Positions 46,605 to 59,781 of a stretch of DNA of 64,000 nt are shown here, one piece after another. The DNA lies in the NCBI GenBank assembly GCA_036346275.1, contig JAYEVK010000234.1:186001-250000 (forward strand). The letters are read 5' to 3'. A model generated the notes under the pieces. It was not told where the DNA came from. It saw only the letters and a program-made list of their open reading frames with translations, and did not search any database. This DNA comes from Otatea glauca. Lineage: Eukaryota; Streptophyta; Magnoliopsida; Poales; Poaceae. Made by a program: the position numbers and the translations under genes. Numbering within the stretch: position 1 is the stretch's first letter; the number at the start of each line of letters is the position of its first letter.

Positions 46605-47728
46605 AGGGGTGTGTGTTTCTTGTCCTTCCTTTCGGCAGCTTTGCAAGTCATTATTTTAGTCCATGCATGGATGTCGAACTCAATTGGAGCTGTTCCAGTC
46701 TGTCGTTGCGACCTTGAAATTTCAGATAGTTTCCAGCCAGGCACATATTTTTTGTACCCTTGATTAATTGCTTGGTTATTGATATGGTGAGCACAACCGC
46801 AAAATCTCTACTGGTGTAGGCTACAAGATAAGATACCAGCAAGTGGCTGTATGGTTTATTATTGTTTAATTGTCTTATACAGGTATTATATATATTGGCC
46901 ATTAAATATTGCGACGTGCTGATTATTAGTCGTTGATCGAGCCTTGTGTGGTCGCACATTTGACTTTTCAATTTTCACCAAAATAAGTTATTAGAAGCGT
47001 CTTTTTTATTTGTCTGCCACTGAGTTGGCATCACGTTGCAGCATCGGTTTTCTTGGCTTGCGCTAGCAAGTAGGATTCCATAGCATTCCACTTCATCCAG
47101 GATTAGCATTATCTGTCGTCGGCTATATATGTATCATTGGTTTACATTGTAGTGCCTGCCCAAGAACACCCTGAAGCAGATAACTACGCGTATAGGTTTT
47201 TATTGTTCTCTTCATCTTTTTAGCACACAAGTGCATTTTGTCTGCACTGGATTTCATTTTTGTTTTGTGGCTACTTTATTTTGATATTGTTGTTATGAGC
47301 CCATTGAAGTGTTATGCCATGGCACGTTAGTGTTTTCTATTTTTTCAGTACATGTTGTCGAGCTTTGACCATGTAATGATATGCCGTTTGAACAGGATTT
47401 ACATATTGTTTGCAATACTGTTTTGCTCTCTGAGCAGTCTAACTATTGCAATTGGTCAACATTTTATTTGGAATGTCTTAAGACAATATATGCTTCTGTA
47501 GCATACATTTATCCTCCGTCTGTATTCTGTAGTGATGACTATCGATTTTGGTTTTGTGATGTTATCCTTTCACATCATCTGTTTGTATGGTACTAAAATC
47601 TTTAATCTATGAAAATCAATGAAGAAACATAAGGCCAAGATTGTGTAAAAACATTCAAATGCTATTATCTCTTCTATAGAGTCTGACACAATTTATAATC
47701 AACCACTTTCTTCCTTTGCAGATAAGCC

Positions 47729-49785
47729 ATGGGTCAGGCACTTGGTTTGATACAGGTGGATCAATCGACTGTAGCCATCAAGGAATCTTTTGGGAAGTTT
47801 GATGAGGTCCTGGAGCCTGGATGCCACTTCTTACCATGGTGTATAGGGAAGCAAATTGCTGGTTATCTCTCGCTACGTGTGCAGCAACTTGATGTCCGCT
47901 GTGAAACAAAGACTAAGGTTTCCCAGTCTCTTTTATCTTTTATTCTTCTTACTTTATACTTCGCTGGAGGTGCCTTAAGCAATTACCATGCATGATCAAA
48001 ATACTTCTAATAACTTCTGCGTTTTGTTCCATATTATTGTTTGTTTATTTTATCCCATTGAGAAATATCTATTCTAAATCTCTCTGTTTTCACTGAAATG
48101 GGATAATTATGCATCAAACATGCAGGAGTAAACCCATTTGTTTCCTCCTTCTAGCTCTCTAATGATGGATATCATGTTGTGATAATCTGCAGGATAATGT
48201 CTTTGTCAATGTTGTGGCATCTGTGCAATACCATGCTCTTGCTGAGAAGGCATCTGATGCCTTTTACAGGCTTAGCAACACCAGGGAGCAAATCCAGTCA
48301 TATGTCTTTGATGGTAAGGTTGCTTTTATGGTTTGAACTGCAATTCATGTTTCCACTGCATCCATAGTTTTGCTCAATGTGCATCCTGCTTTGCTCTCAT
48401 GTGGTCACCTGAATATTGCTAATCCTATGTTGTTTCTTCTTGCTCTCTCATTCAATGCTTATAACCTCTATTCCTCATGTACAGTGATCAGGGCTAGTGT
48501 TCCAAAGATGAACTTGGATGATGCATTTGAGCAGAAGAATGAAATCGCAAAAGCTGTGGAAGATGAACTTGAAAAGGTTTTTGTTTATCATTCTTTGGTC
48601 TTCTAGAGCATAATGTTTTTTTTTGGGGTACTAACCAAATTTACCCACTATGTAGGCAATGTCAATGTATGGGTATGAGATTGTGCAAACTTTGATTGTA
48701 GACATTGAGCCAGATGAACATGTGAAGAGAGCCATGAATGAGATCAACGCAGGCAAGTACAAGTTCCACATATTTATTATGCAGTTAAAACATCATCTGC
48801 ATGTGAGTACTTTGGAAACATTAGTTTGACTATCGGTGTTTATGCTTTACATTTTAAGCAATCCCATGGATTGCAAAAAAGTACATATAGTTCTTTTTTC
48901 TTTCTTTTAGAAAGGAAAAGAGGAGGTGAATCAGTGGCCTCGGTCTTGAGAGGTGTAGCTTCCTGAGAGTTGTCAGCAAGATGGCACTTAACAATTAAAG
49001 TTCACCCATCAAAACTATATTCGTGCAGTCAATAAAATATCGATCCCCCATAATTCTGGTTTTCTTTGCAGAATCTTTTCGAACCTTCTTTCACATGTAG
49101 GTTTTCAAAGGTTCAGAGCTGAATACGGAGATGAGTGGGGTAAAATTTATTATATACTAGTGCCCATAATGTGTTTTGAACTTCTTGAAGGCTTACAAAG
49201 CCATATTAACTGCAACCTACTCTTTGAATTGTCAAGATATCGAATTGTTCTAGTCCACAAGTAGTCAAGTACAAATTCGGTTAACCTTTTCTTGGCCTAG
49301 TATCTGTTTAGGTGGTTTGGTGATTTTTAAAATATGGGTTGTACGCCTATATAGCATTGCCACTTGGTAGCACATTGAATATCCTGGATAGAGACATCTC
49401 ATAACTATTCTTGTGCTTTTATGATACAGCTGCTAGGCTCAGGATGGCAGCCAATGAGAAAGCTGAAGCGGAGAAGATACTGCAGATCAAGAGAGCTGAA
49501 GGAGATGCAGAATCCAAGTACTTGGCTGGTCTGGGTATCGCAAGGCAGCGGCAAGCTATAGTGGATGGGCTGAGAGACAGTGTTCTTGCCTTCTCTGAGA
49601 ATGTGCCTGGAACCTCTGCCAGGGATGTCATGGATATGGTTCTTGTGACTCAGTACTTTGACACCATGAAGGAGATCGGGGCCTCCTCCAAATCCTCCTC
49701 GGTGTTCATCCCTCATGGACCAGGTGCTGTCAAAGACATTGCTGCGCAGATAAGAGATGGTCAGCTCCAGGCGAGTTTGCTCTAA
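47729..49785 (+). CDS. HIR: Hypersensitive-induced reaction (HIR) protein, SPFH/stomatin-prohibitin family
   Basis: Five coding exons (47729-47917, 48193-48313, 48485-48576, 48656-48752, 49430-49785) make one 284-residue frame, the normal HIR length. The start MGQALGLIQVDQSTVAIKE has Gly at position 2, the N-myristoylation site of the family. The SPFH/band-7 domain spans about residues 5-190 (VLEPGCHFLPWCIGKQIAGY, VRASVP-like VIRASVPKMNLDDAFEQK). A charged helical region (ANEKAEAEKILQIKRAEGDA) and the conserved tail YFDTMKEIGASSKSSSVFIP follow. HIR proteins form oligomers in plasma-membrane microdomains and support immune receptors and hypersensitive cell death (family knowledge). The intron after 48,752 uses a GC donor (CAG|GCAAGT); the nearby GT would put a stop in frame. 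The other introns are GT-AG. The copy looks intact. Confidence 0.95.
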
Positions 49786-50531
49786 TTGGGTGTTGGAAGA
49801 TGGATGTTTTCAATTTCCCAAGCATTACAGAAGTCTGCAACAGAATAGTAGCTACATATTTTGTGAGAAATAAGAGAAATAGTAGTCATATTCTGTGAGA
49901 GTGCCACATGCATGCTTGCTTCAGTACAGTTTTTTCAATTCTACTAGTGAGGTTGTTGCCTAGATTAATGTTAAATAGACTTGCATGGATTGAACTAAAT
50001 GACAAGATGTTTCTGTAAAAATACCGTTGTGGAATTGCTCTGTTTTAGTATTTGCACCGAAGCGAACCTGAGAAAATGCCTCATCTTGTATTCTGTTATG
50101 GTAATTCCATACTGCTGTTTGGTTTTTACATGTTCTACTTCCTGTTGAGAAATATCAGCCTTTTTCCATTAGCTCATCCCGGCTCGGAACTTTGGAATTT
50201 TTAAGGGATCACAGTGTCAACGTTGAAATTCCTGAAGGAGCCCTCAACTGTGAGATACTTTCGACTTTTGGATTTTCTGTGCTACTGTGCGTAAGCTATG
50301 CGGGAGAATTGCACTGAAGAACATTGTTACCTGTTTTGTGAACTGTAATGCGTTGCACATACAGGTACAGATTGGAGTGAATTGTGCGGTGCAATTCCTG
50401 TTGAAATCATATGTCAAACTGCATACAGTACTTCATTTCAAGCTCTACTGCTACCTGTTTAAATGATCGGTGACGAAAAGAAAGCATTATGGCCATCTGA
50501 TTAAACAAGCAGAACAACACATATGCATTTA
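49786..50531 (+). other. 3' flank of HIR
   Basis: It probably includes the 3' untranslated region. A plausible polyadenylation signal is not certain; agaaataagagaaata at about 49,862-49,880 is the best candidate. No other gene is seen before the LTR beginning at 50,532. Confidence 0.45.
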
Positions 50532-53500
50532 TGTAACATTTCAATTTTTGCCCTTCTAAAATTCTATCGTATAGCATAGGTTCTCTAAAAATTCTCATTA
50601 ATTTTGTTCGCTTAATAAAACTTAATCGGGACTTTCTTAAATTGAAAACTTTAATGTAAATAGTCTGAACATCAATATAAATTCCAAACCTATTTTATTT
50701 GGGTTTGGTTGTGCTTGAAAGTATTTTCCAAATTTTCTAGAAATTTTTTGAGTGCATTTTCTAGGAATTTTTTCGGCCCACTTCCTCTCTTCCAGTTCAC
50801 TCGTGTCCCCGTGTAACCTAGTTGGCCCTGCCCACTCGCATGCAGCATCCACCCCATGGGTGCCATGTGTTCCCGCTGCCGTGTCTCGCTAACATGTGGG
50901 CCCGACCGGGACATTGTGCTTCTTCCCAATTGGACCTGAGTCCGAGCCGGACTTCGTCGTCACCTTCGTTTTGGCATCTCTGCCGCACACACGCACACCA
51001 CCTCCCATAAATTTTGCCGCCAACTTTAGACCCCGCATCCCAACACCTGCTACCACCAAACCCTAACCCTAGGGATTTGACCGCACCACCATCGCCTTGG
51101 ATTTGGTGCTCGAAGCCACCGCCGCCACCACCAAGTTTCGTTGTCATTGGTGAGCCCTAGACCCTACCGTTGTCTTCATCGACTTCGCCATGCCATCCTC
51201 TACCGTGCCTACCTCTTGGATTTGTTCGGAGTCCATCGGATCTACGTCGCCCCTGTGCCTGAGCCCACATCGCCGCTTCTTCCTCATCACCGGCCACTTC
51301 TGTCGACCATCAAGCCCTGCGCTTCACCCACCTGCTTCACCATCGCGCCTGATGAGGACATCCCAACCATTAATCCATCCATAGCCGAAGCTTACCAATG
51401 ACCAATAACTAGAGTTCGAGTCCGACAGATAAATCACTTGGTGAGTTCATTTTTTTCTATTCCATTTGATATTGGTCAGAATTGGATGCTGCCTAATAAT
51501 TTTCATGACTTGCTTCTACTCAGATATGAAGGATCGGCTAAACCGGAATATCAAGAAGTCGACCAAGGTTGCTCGGGCATGACCCATCGACCATCGACCA
51601 AGAACTCCAACTCGAGTACGACTCGGAATCGGCCAAAGGACTCCGACTCGAACACAATTTTGAGTTCGACTCGGAATCGGCCAAGGCTACACAAATCCAA
51701 CTCAGTCACGACGCCAAAGGAGATCAACCCCGGATGACTCAGAGGACTTCGAGTTCAACTCCAACTCGAACTCGCTTAGATTAGTTTCCTTAATTTTACA
51801 AAAGGACTTGTAACCGACTCGGATCGGGTAAGGGTTAGTCCTCCCTATAAATAAAGGCCCTAGGCCTAAGGAATTTCTTGGGTTTTGATTAGATTATATC
51901 TATAGTCATCGACTTAGATTTCCTTTTGCGCCTGACTGGGTTCCAGTGACCGTATAGAGTTTCAAAACTCCACCGTGTAAACTTCATCAGAAATCTGCAA
52001 TAAAGAAATATTGCAACTATCTGGTTCTTGCTTGTGTTCATGATTTCGCAAGTACGATCTATCGGAGTTGAAGCAGGCGATTGCAAGGTTTCTTAGTTCA
52101 GCAGTCTGTTCAGAAACCCTTGAAGTTGTCTCGTCGAGATTTCACCAAATCGGATTGTCTATTCATCGGCTAAACTGTCGCAATCGCTCTTTGGCCGACG
52201 GATTGACAAGTAGTTATCGTACCTATGGAAGATCGGGAAACACTTCAGACACCTCCATCGGCTAACTGTCGCATTCGCTTTTGGCCAACGGGACGTGGTC
52301 GCATCAGCGCCCGCTCTAGAACACGCTATGCTAAGCCCACTTCCGCACCCTTGTTCGTTGTCACTGACATTGTTGGAGCTACCTCGCCATTCGTCATTGC
52401 CCTCGGTTCCCACGTGTTGTTGTCGACGTGTCACCCACATGGTCACCGTGCAAGCACCATGCATCAGCCACCACAGTGCCGTTGTCCCGTGAACAAACCT
52501 AGTCCTAGATCCAAACCGTAGACACGGTCCACCAAGAGCCTAACATATGACACGTGGGTCCTACATGTCAGTTCATTGTTTCGTGAACCCAGACCCAGTC
52601 CATGGACCATGGTCCCACTTGTCAATATCTTAGCCTTTTTTTTGAAATTTCCAAAAATCAATATTTCCATAATATTTCTTGGTCCCACCTATTAGCCTCT
52701 AAGTTCTCTCTCCCGTGTTAATTTTGCTAATTAACAAAACCAAGCCACTTCTGAGAGCTCGTTCTCCCTTGTACGAACTACAAATGAGTTTGTTTAATTT
52801 TTAAATAATTCTAAAATCAAACCCTACCTTCTAGTATGATTATTTTGATTTTTGGCAATATGATTATTTTAATTTTTTGAGTTTCGTTTTGCCTATGTTT
52901 GTTATTTATTTGCTTTATGCCGCTTGTTTCGTGTAGATGTTGTTGTCTTGGGGGCTTATGAAGGAGAAGAGTTTGTCCAAGAACAGTACCAAGTGCTATT
53001 CCAAGGCAAGTTGTGTGCTTGATCATGTTTCACTCAATTTACAAAAATTAGTTTGTCTTTTTAAATTATTGCATGCTACTTCAATTATCAAATGTTTCAT
53101 TATTTCCGGGAGTAGTTATATATGCAACCCTTTTGTTATCATCCACCTTGTTGATTATATGCCATGATCACTTGTCACCCTAGGATGGTTAGTTATTAGT
53201 GGGTAACTATTGTAGTACCAATATGGGTTGGTTATAGTAGTATGATGCTTAGCTATAATGGGTTATTGATATCATTTTGAATGTCATTATTACACTTGAC
53301 TAACGACTATGGAATAACTATGTGATCAACTAGGTGTAGGGTGATAATCAAATCAACTAGGTTTGGGTGATAATCAAGAAAGGTGGTTAAATGATTTAGA
53401 CTAGGGCGAGTGGTATGACTTAGTGACAATTTATTTGCGGTGGGTTATGTATCGATTGTGTGGTTATGTGTATAGACTTAGTGTGTTGGGTAGTCTCACC

Positions 53501-54075
53501 CTCGACAATTAAGGACAACAGAGCTCTAATCGTACAACCACATGTTCTCATAGGAAGAACCTAGCGTACTAAGTTACCGAGCTTCAACAGTGGCTTCATT
53601 AGGTTGTAGGTTAGACTGTGTGTGTCGCTATGTTTGGGCCACATCATGGATGATTCTAGTTTTAAAATCCAACGTTATATCCCTGCACCTGTTCGTTGTA
53701 CACGAATATTCACTATGTTAGAATAAGGGCATAGGTAGGTTACCAGGATGCCAATAGTTAGGGTGGAGTCTATGAAATGCTTTGTTATGATCCTCCAGGT
53801 CACATATCCAAGGAAATGTGTTAAGACCATGACTTTGATCATATATTACGGGGAAAGATATACAACCTCTGCATAGTGTTCTCCAATCTATTCGAATAAT
53901 CATGTCGTCGGTCATGGACGTGCTCGGAGATTTCACACAAGAGGTAGATTTTCGTAAAATAAAACTAGAAAGGTTAGTTTTGTGAATAATTGGTTTAGGT
54001 TGTGTGAATTTGTGTGAAACTTAGTGAAACTTCTTATTTAATTATTACTTTTATTATTGTTTAAACTATGCTTTC
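50532..54075 (+). repeat. Gypsy-type LTR, incomplete, with internal insertion
   Basis: It begins TGTAACATTTCAATTTTTGC. Its right part (52,700-54,075) is collinear with 60,830-62,130 in the solo LTR described below: gagtttgttt...ttgttatttatttg, then aaggcaagttgtg..ttgatcatgtt, then tgcatgctact, then agtagttatat. It stops at aaactatgctttc, where the solo LTR continues aatatgctttcaatc, so the rest was displaced by the next insertion. Its middle appears to hold another LTR (about 51,530-52,300). The 62-109 codon frames in it have no support. Confidence 0.65.
51530..52300 (+). repeat. Probable second LTR inserted in the gypsy-type LTR
   Basis: The segment contains a TATA box (cctataaataaagg at 51,843-51,856), aataaagaaatat (about 52,000) and gttcttgcttgtgttcatgat, a layout typical of a grass gypsy LTR promoter region. 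It also has repeated gactcggaatcggccaa and catcggctaactgtcgc words. It has no counterpart in the homologous solo LTR at 59,782-62,587. Ends and target duplication could not be fixed. Confidence 0.4.
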
Positions 54076-56104
54076 GGAAAGACCGAAAATGATGATCAAA
54101 GGGGGGGTGAATGATCAACAACTACTTCGCCTAAAGGAAACACCCAAAATCTCAGTAGATCAAATAAGAGCGGAAGAACAATTTTTCAGAGAAAATCAGC
54201 TCTGGGGCAGTACTACCATGCTACAGTAGCTCTAGTATTAGATGAACAGTAAAAAATAGTGTGAACAGTAAAATCAGCATGTGTTGAAATCTAATAATTG
54301 ACGTAACTTTTGATTGGATGATCCAAAACTCATGAAACTTTGCATGTACCTTCCTATACATGTCAGGAACCTATTTCAACCTTGAATCATAAGGATTGAC
54401 GTGAAAGTTATGACCTTTTCAAATTTAATGGAGGTTGCACCCCAACCGTGACAGAACACGAACTTCACCCTGAGCTTGCTTGGGAGATTTGATGGTCAAG
54501 ATGATCTCCCACATATCACAGCAAGCAGAAACACCAAACAAAAAAACCTCAAATGATCAAGAACAAGATCTAGCACCAATTCTTTCTTATCAAGCCTAAA
54601 ACCGGTTTCTTGAGAAATCTCTTGATGATCACATGAGAGCTTGCCTAAATGATTGGGATATGATCACAAAGGATTCATCAATCAATTATTCATCCTTGGC
54701 AACACAAGATCAAGAGAGAAAAGAAACCAAATAGAGATCAATAACTCAAGAAGAGAAAGAGATCAAAACAAGAGTAGGATCTTGGGTACGAATTTGGTTT
54801 TCATTTTAGACCAAGAGGGATGATTACAAAGCCTCTCCAAAAAGGGCAAAGCTCCCAAGGAACCCCCCCCCACACACACACGAAGCCACCTTGTGCCCTA
54901 ATGCCTCTCTAGTTTCTTTTCTTGGCTTGTTGCCTCCCTATACAACTCTCAAGCCCTTATATAGAGGGGGCAACCCTAGAAACCCTAGACCTGAGTACAC
55001 AAGTGGATATTATCCATGCTCACATGGGCTAACCTATTAACCCAATACATAACAGGTTTTACACTCACATGCATGCTCAAAGCGGCCTACTCCATGACTC
55101 TCCAAATAGCTCCACGAGTCTAAATTCACGTCCATACCCTCTTTGGCTTGACCTAAACCACTTAAGCCAGCGCTATGGTTTTTCCAAACTGCCTCCATGT
55201 CTGGTAATGGATAAATTACCAATTTGCCCCACGACCGATCTATTCCTTTGACTAGAAGCATCTCCTATGCTTCATCACCTTCTATGTGGCCCCAATGACT
55301 TTCCTCCAAGCCTTTCACGCATCTGGACTCATACGAATTGTCCTCGTATGAAAACGGGCCCAAGTCACTTGGCTCACCACATTTTCTTGACATTTTGACC
55401 ATGACGGCTTCATCTTCCTTGACCGTTGCCCACCATGTCCATCACCAGTGACTCACGCTTCAGCTTCTTGTCTTCCTAGATCCCAGCAATTCCTCGGCCT
55501 TAGTCATCTTTAGTGTTACCATAACCGTCTGGACCTCTGCTCTCTTAACCTAGTTCTGGTCTCCTCCGCCTCACCATGACCTAGCTCCGAAGTCCTGCAA
55601 CCAACGTAGATAAGCAAACTGTCACGTAGCACTGTTCACCAAGTTATGCAATAACCATCACATAATCAAAATAAAAATCACAACTCACTGGAAAAATCAA
55701 TACTACCGCCCCGGTACTACTACCTGAGAGCATCTAGGATCCCTATTTTTATAAATTATGCTTATCATATAGGTTTTAGTGTTGATGACTAAAAAGGATA
55801 CTCAGTGTAAATTGAAAATAGTCAGATTTGATGACCAAGGCTAAGGTGTTTTTCTAGTTTTGGCTTGGGAGTTGATTCAAGCCATATAGTTAAAATCACC
55901 GTACTATTAAGAGGGATTATACATAAGAAATGATCTTGGTTCATATGCAAAATCACTAAGATTACTTGGAGCATAATAATTTTCATGTTTCTCTCTAAAA
56001 AATCCAGAGCTTTATCTTGTTAGCCAAAACAATTATCTCTGGACCAAACTTCATTCTATTCAGGTGCTCAAAGATCCTAAGTTCTAATTCTAACCAAGCG
56101 TACT

Positions 56105-56640
56105 TCATGTACACCGGACCGATTTTTGAATGGTCCGGCGTTATAAATTCTCCTTTGATTATTCTTCAACCAAGTATAACTATGTTCGTCGGACCAATCT
56201 AAATTCTTTCTTAAAATTAGTTCGGCATAAGTTATATTTTCACTCTAAATAAAATTCTACTCTGTGTTAAAATTTATTTTAACCAGAAATATAAAGTCTG
56301 ATGCAGATCAGAATTCCTTGTGTACGTCGGACCAACTTTTTCAGTCCGGCGCAAACTTGTTTCTCTCTGATTAAACTAGTCGTTTTCCCATGTACGCCGG
56401 ACCAACTTTTTCAGTCTGGTGCAAACGTTATTTGCTGGTACTCAAAAGAAACAAAAACATGTGTACGCCAGACCAACTTTTTCGGTCCAGCGCAAGCATT
56501 CTCTTGCTAATATCAAAATCAAGCAATGCATATGTACTACGGACCGATATTCTCGGTCCGGCGCAAATGGGTCTCTCTGAGTTCAACAATGCTTCTCAAT
56601 ACTATGTACCCCGGACTAAAATTTCCGGTCCGACGTGTGT
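56105..56640. repeat. Minisatellite of CCGGACC...GGTCCGG hairpin units in the solo LTR
   Basis: Six to seven units of about 70 bp contain GTACGCCGGACC, a short A/T loop (aactttttc) and GGTCCGGCGCAAAC. Clear copies are near 56,108, 56,323, 56,391, 56,461, 56,533 and 56,604. Each forms an inverted repeat with a stem of about 6-8 bp. Confidence 0.8.
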
Positions 56641-56765
56641 GTAGTTTGACTTATGGTTCATACACCATAGAATTCTTGCAAAAAGGTAGCAGATGACCTA
56701 CCCCATCTAACCTACCAACCCCCAACGGGCAAATGGCAGGTGTAACGGTTATCTCTGTTCAGGAT

Positions 56766-56775
56766 CTATATATAG
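56766..56775 (+). promoter_or_regulatory. TATA box of the solo LTR
   Basis: CTATATATAG lies between the minisatellite and the R-region-like sequence. It could act as a promoter towards the right. Confidence 0.45.
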
Positions 56776-59294
56776 AATGCCTGGGTTCACAAACAAAACA
56801 TAAAGCTTTTGCACATTCACATCTTTGATATCCTGAACATCTTTGACATCATTCAAATCCTATACAACTCTTGATCTTTAGAACTCCTGAGCTTCATTTT
56901 CATCAAGAGTTTGAGCTTCAACTCAGAAAATCACAAACATTCTTTCTGAACATTTAGAGTACTTGCTCCAAGCTAATTTTAGGTTGTATCTAGTTACTGT
57001 ACCAAGAGACAGGACTTGTGGATAGTCTATTACTCTTAGAACTAGCTGTTCCTAGACGGTTGAAGAAGTTGTTGGTGCGACCTATCCAACAGAGATTGTG
57101 GAAGGCCACCATTGCTGTGAAAGGTTGAGACTCACCTCACTGGAGTAGTGAAAGAGTCAAGATAGTGGAAAACCAAAAGCTATTGAGATTGGCTGTTTGG
57201 TGGAGCAATACTTCTGAGGAAGTGCTCTAACGGGGACGTAGGAGTGATCTCTGAACCTCGATGGAAAATCATTGAGTTACCCTGTGTTTATTTTTATTGC
57301 TCATTATTCTCTTATAGTTTCTCATTCGAAATTCCCTTTCTTACAAAGTTGTCTTGAACAAGTGTTGTTCTCGACTTTTATACTAATTGCTTTCGTTTCT
57401 GCTTTTTATTGAGAAAACTTTTTCATAATAATAATAATTAAAAAAATTTAAAGTTGCCTATTCACCCCCCTCTAGGCCAACTTGGTCCTTACACTACCAC
57501 ACTGAGGCCGATAGTACCGCCCTGCCTAAACCCAAAATACACGCTTTGAAAAATAACTACCGCCAATAGAGGTTGGTAGTACCACCCCCATGACCAATAG
57601 TACCGCCCTTGACACACCCCGAAAAATACCTATCTAGAAAATAACTACCGCTATCCTCAGGCCGGTAGTACCATAGGGCTGAAAGTTCAAGCTCCATTCA
57701 TTTGGTGTTGGTGTTAATGACAAATCTAGTTATGAGACTAATTACTTTGTTAAGCATGATATTGTGTAGTCTCATTTGGTGGTTAATGATAAATATAAAT
57801 ATGAGACTAACTCTTTTATTGAGTATGGTAGTGATTACATGTGGATGAAAAATAGAAATCTGTAAGGTATGCATCCGATGTCACATTAGAATATCTTGTT
57901 GCATTCCTTGGATGTAAAATACATTGAAATTAATGATTAATCCAATTTAGAGACTAACCCTTTTATTGAGTATAGTTTTGATTAGTCTTATTTCATTGAA
58001 AAATGGAAACATCTAAGTCTCATTTGGATGAAAAGAATGGAAATATCAAAGGAATGCATCAAATCTCAAGTAATTATATCTAGTTGCATCCTTTGGACTC
58101 AAAATCAAGGATGAACTCTACAATAGATTCAACTTGGATATATGCATGTTGTTTCCAATTTCATATATATATGAATGCACACATTTAGGGGGAGTTTATT
58201 CTTGATCTTGAAGTTTCACTAGTATTGATCTGTTTCCTCATTCAATATATATCAAGGATCTTTACTTTGAAACAAATTCGTTGAGTGTATGAAGCATGTG
58301 TGCTTGTAATATACTCATGATGATTTAAATATAGGATAGACTCCAAAATAATTTCAAGTTGGATATGAGCATATTGTTCCAAATTCAAATTCATATATAT
58401 ATACACATATGCACACATGTAAATGGAGTTCACTTTATATTTGATGGTTTCATTAGTATTGATCCCTTTTCTCTTGCAAAATATATTGAGGATCATTACT
58501 TTGAAATACATCAATTGAGTATATGAAGCTTGTGCAGTTGGAATATACTCATGAAATTATCTTGCAAATTGAGTTGTCATCAATCATCAAAGAATAGATT
58601 AAAAGATCTAGGTAATCTATTATGTGTTAATGGTATGCCTTGGTGATTAATGACAACTGGATGTGTTATATCATGGATCTTTATTTTTGAGACACATCTA
58701 TTGAGTATATGAAGCTTTAGCAGTGGTAATATGCTCAAGATCAATTTAAATTCAATTCTTTGTATTTGGGTTGTCGTCAATTATCAAAGAAGTAGATCAA
58801 AGGATCTAGGCTATCCATTATATGTTAATGGTGTGCTTTGATGGTTTGGAACTACCGTATGTGTTAGACTAACATTCTCCATGAGTTTGTAAAATAGGTT
58901 AAGTCCAACGATGATAAAGACTTTGGATGATGTCCTGTGTTGATGGTCATCAAGTCGAGATTCGGGATGAAGGATGTCATCATGTGTTGATGAGCATCAA
59001 GAAAATATCCCGAAGTGAAGATAGTTCATCTTGTGTTGATGAATAAGATAAAGACCCGAGCTTGGAGAAGAAGATGATCACATTCTAGTGAAAGTTCCAA
59101 GTGGATACGCAAGGCAAAGGTATAACTAGTATAGGTTAAGGATGTGTTTCTAGTCTTTTACTGGTCTTGGTTTTTGTATGGGAGATTGGATTACTAGTTT
59201 AGATTGTCATACTATTAAGAGGGGTCAAGTCCTATAGTTTGAGTCTCATCATGTGTTGATGGCTCAATCCCACTTGCACTAGCTCTCTCCTTTG

Positions 59295-59695
59295 CAAGGA
59301 GCTCATATTTGCGAATGTGTTTTGCAAATAGTTAAAGCTCATACATTTGATTTTATTGGCATGTTCTTTGCATGGAGCCATTATTTGTGAATGTGTTTGG
59401 CAAATAATCGAAGCTCATGCATTTGATCCTCTTGCATGGTGTTATTATTTGCGAATGTGTGTTTCAAATAGTCAAAGTTCATGCACTATCTTTTCGTAGT
59501 ATGACTTATGTTTGCAAATGTGTTTTGCAAAATGTTGGAGTCAAGCTTGTTCTTAGTTTCTTTTATTTGTATGAAACTATCAATTTACGAATGTATTTTG
59601 CAACTTGTTGGAGCTCATGCGATTGCTTTTCTTAGCATGTTTATAAAAGTTTGCAAATGTATTTTGCAAATTGTTGAAGTTTATGCATTGATCAT
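59295..59695. repeat. Tandem repeat, unit about 60-75 bp, six copies
   Basis: Each unit has ttgcgaatgtgttttgcaaatagt, then cgaagctcatgcatttgat, then a variable part ending in catg. Copies start near 59,308, 59,387, 59,448, 59,510, 59,586 and 59,650. The inner motif gcgaatgtg...ttgcaaa is conserved best. Confidence 0.8.
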
Positions 59696-59781
59696 TTCTA
59701 GACTCTTGCTAGCTTGTAGTCACGTTCTTGATCAAGTCTATATGAGGGATTTTGAGAAAATCAGATTTTAGACTTGTGCGG

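Larger units (their letters stand above)
55725..57493 (+). mobile_element. Solo copia-type (SIRE-like) LTR
   Basis: It starts TGAGAGCATCTAGG and ends CCTATTCACCCCCCTCTAGG followed by CCAACTTGGTCCTTACA, both characteristic of grass SIRE-type LTRs. CTACC flanks it at 55,720-55,724 and 57,494-57,498, a perfect 5-bp duplication. No internal domain is present, so it is a product of LTR-LTR recombination. A TATA box CTATATATAG lies at 56,766-56,775. Confidence 0.88.
54076..57679 (-). repeat. Copia-type (SIRE-like) LTR, interrupted
   Basis: The left end, GGAAAGACCGAAAATGATGA then gggggggtgaatgatc, matches the start of the copia LTR at 2,072 (tgaaagatcggaatggcgatcagaggggggtgaatgatc) with a mutated first base. 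The LTR runs to 55,724, is interrupted by a solo LTR, and resumes at 57,499 (after the duplicated CTACC) to about 57,679. It lies inside the gypsy-type LTR at its ...tatgctttc site. Its right end is not seen; it appears to be cut by the plus-strand sequence beginning at 57,680. Both parts carry ACTACCGCC/GGTAGT inverted-repeat words. Confidence 0.6.

Noticed and set aside
49405..49716. 103-codon minus-strand frame opposite the last HIR exon
   Set aside because: Shadow of a strongly conserved coding exon.
50818..51401. Pro/His-rich frames of 60-109 codons on both strands
   Set aside because: They lie in the GC-rich part of a gypsy-type LTR, with no conserved motif.
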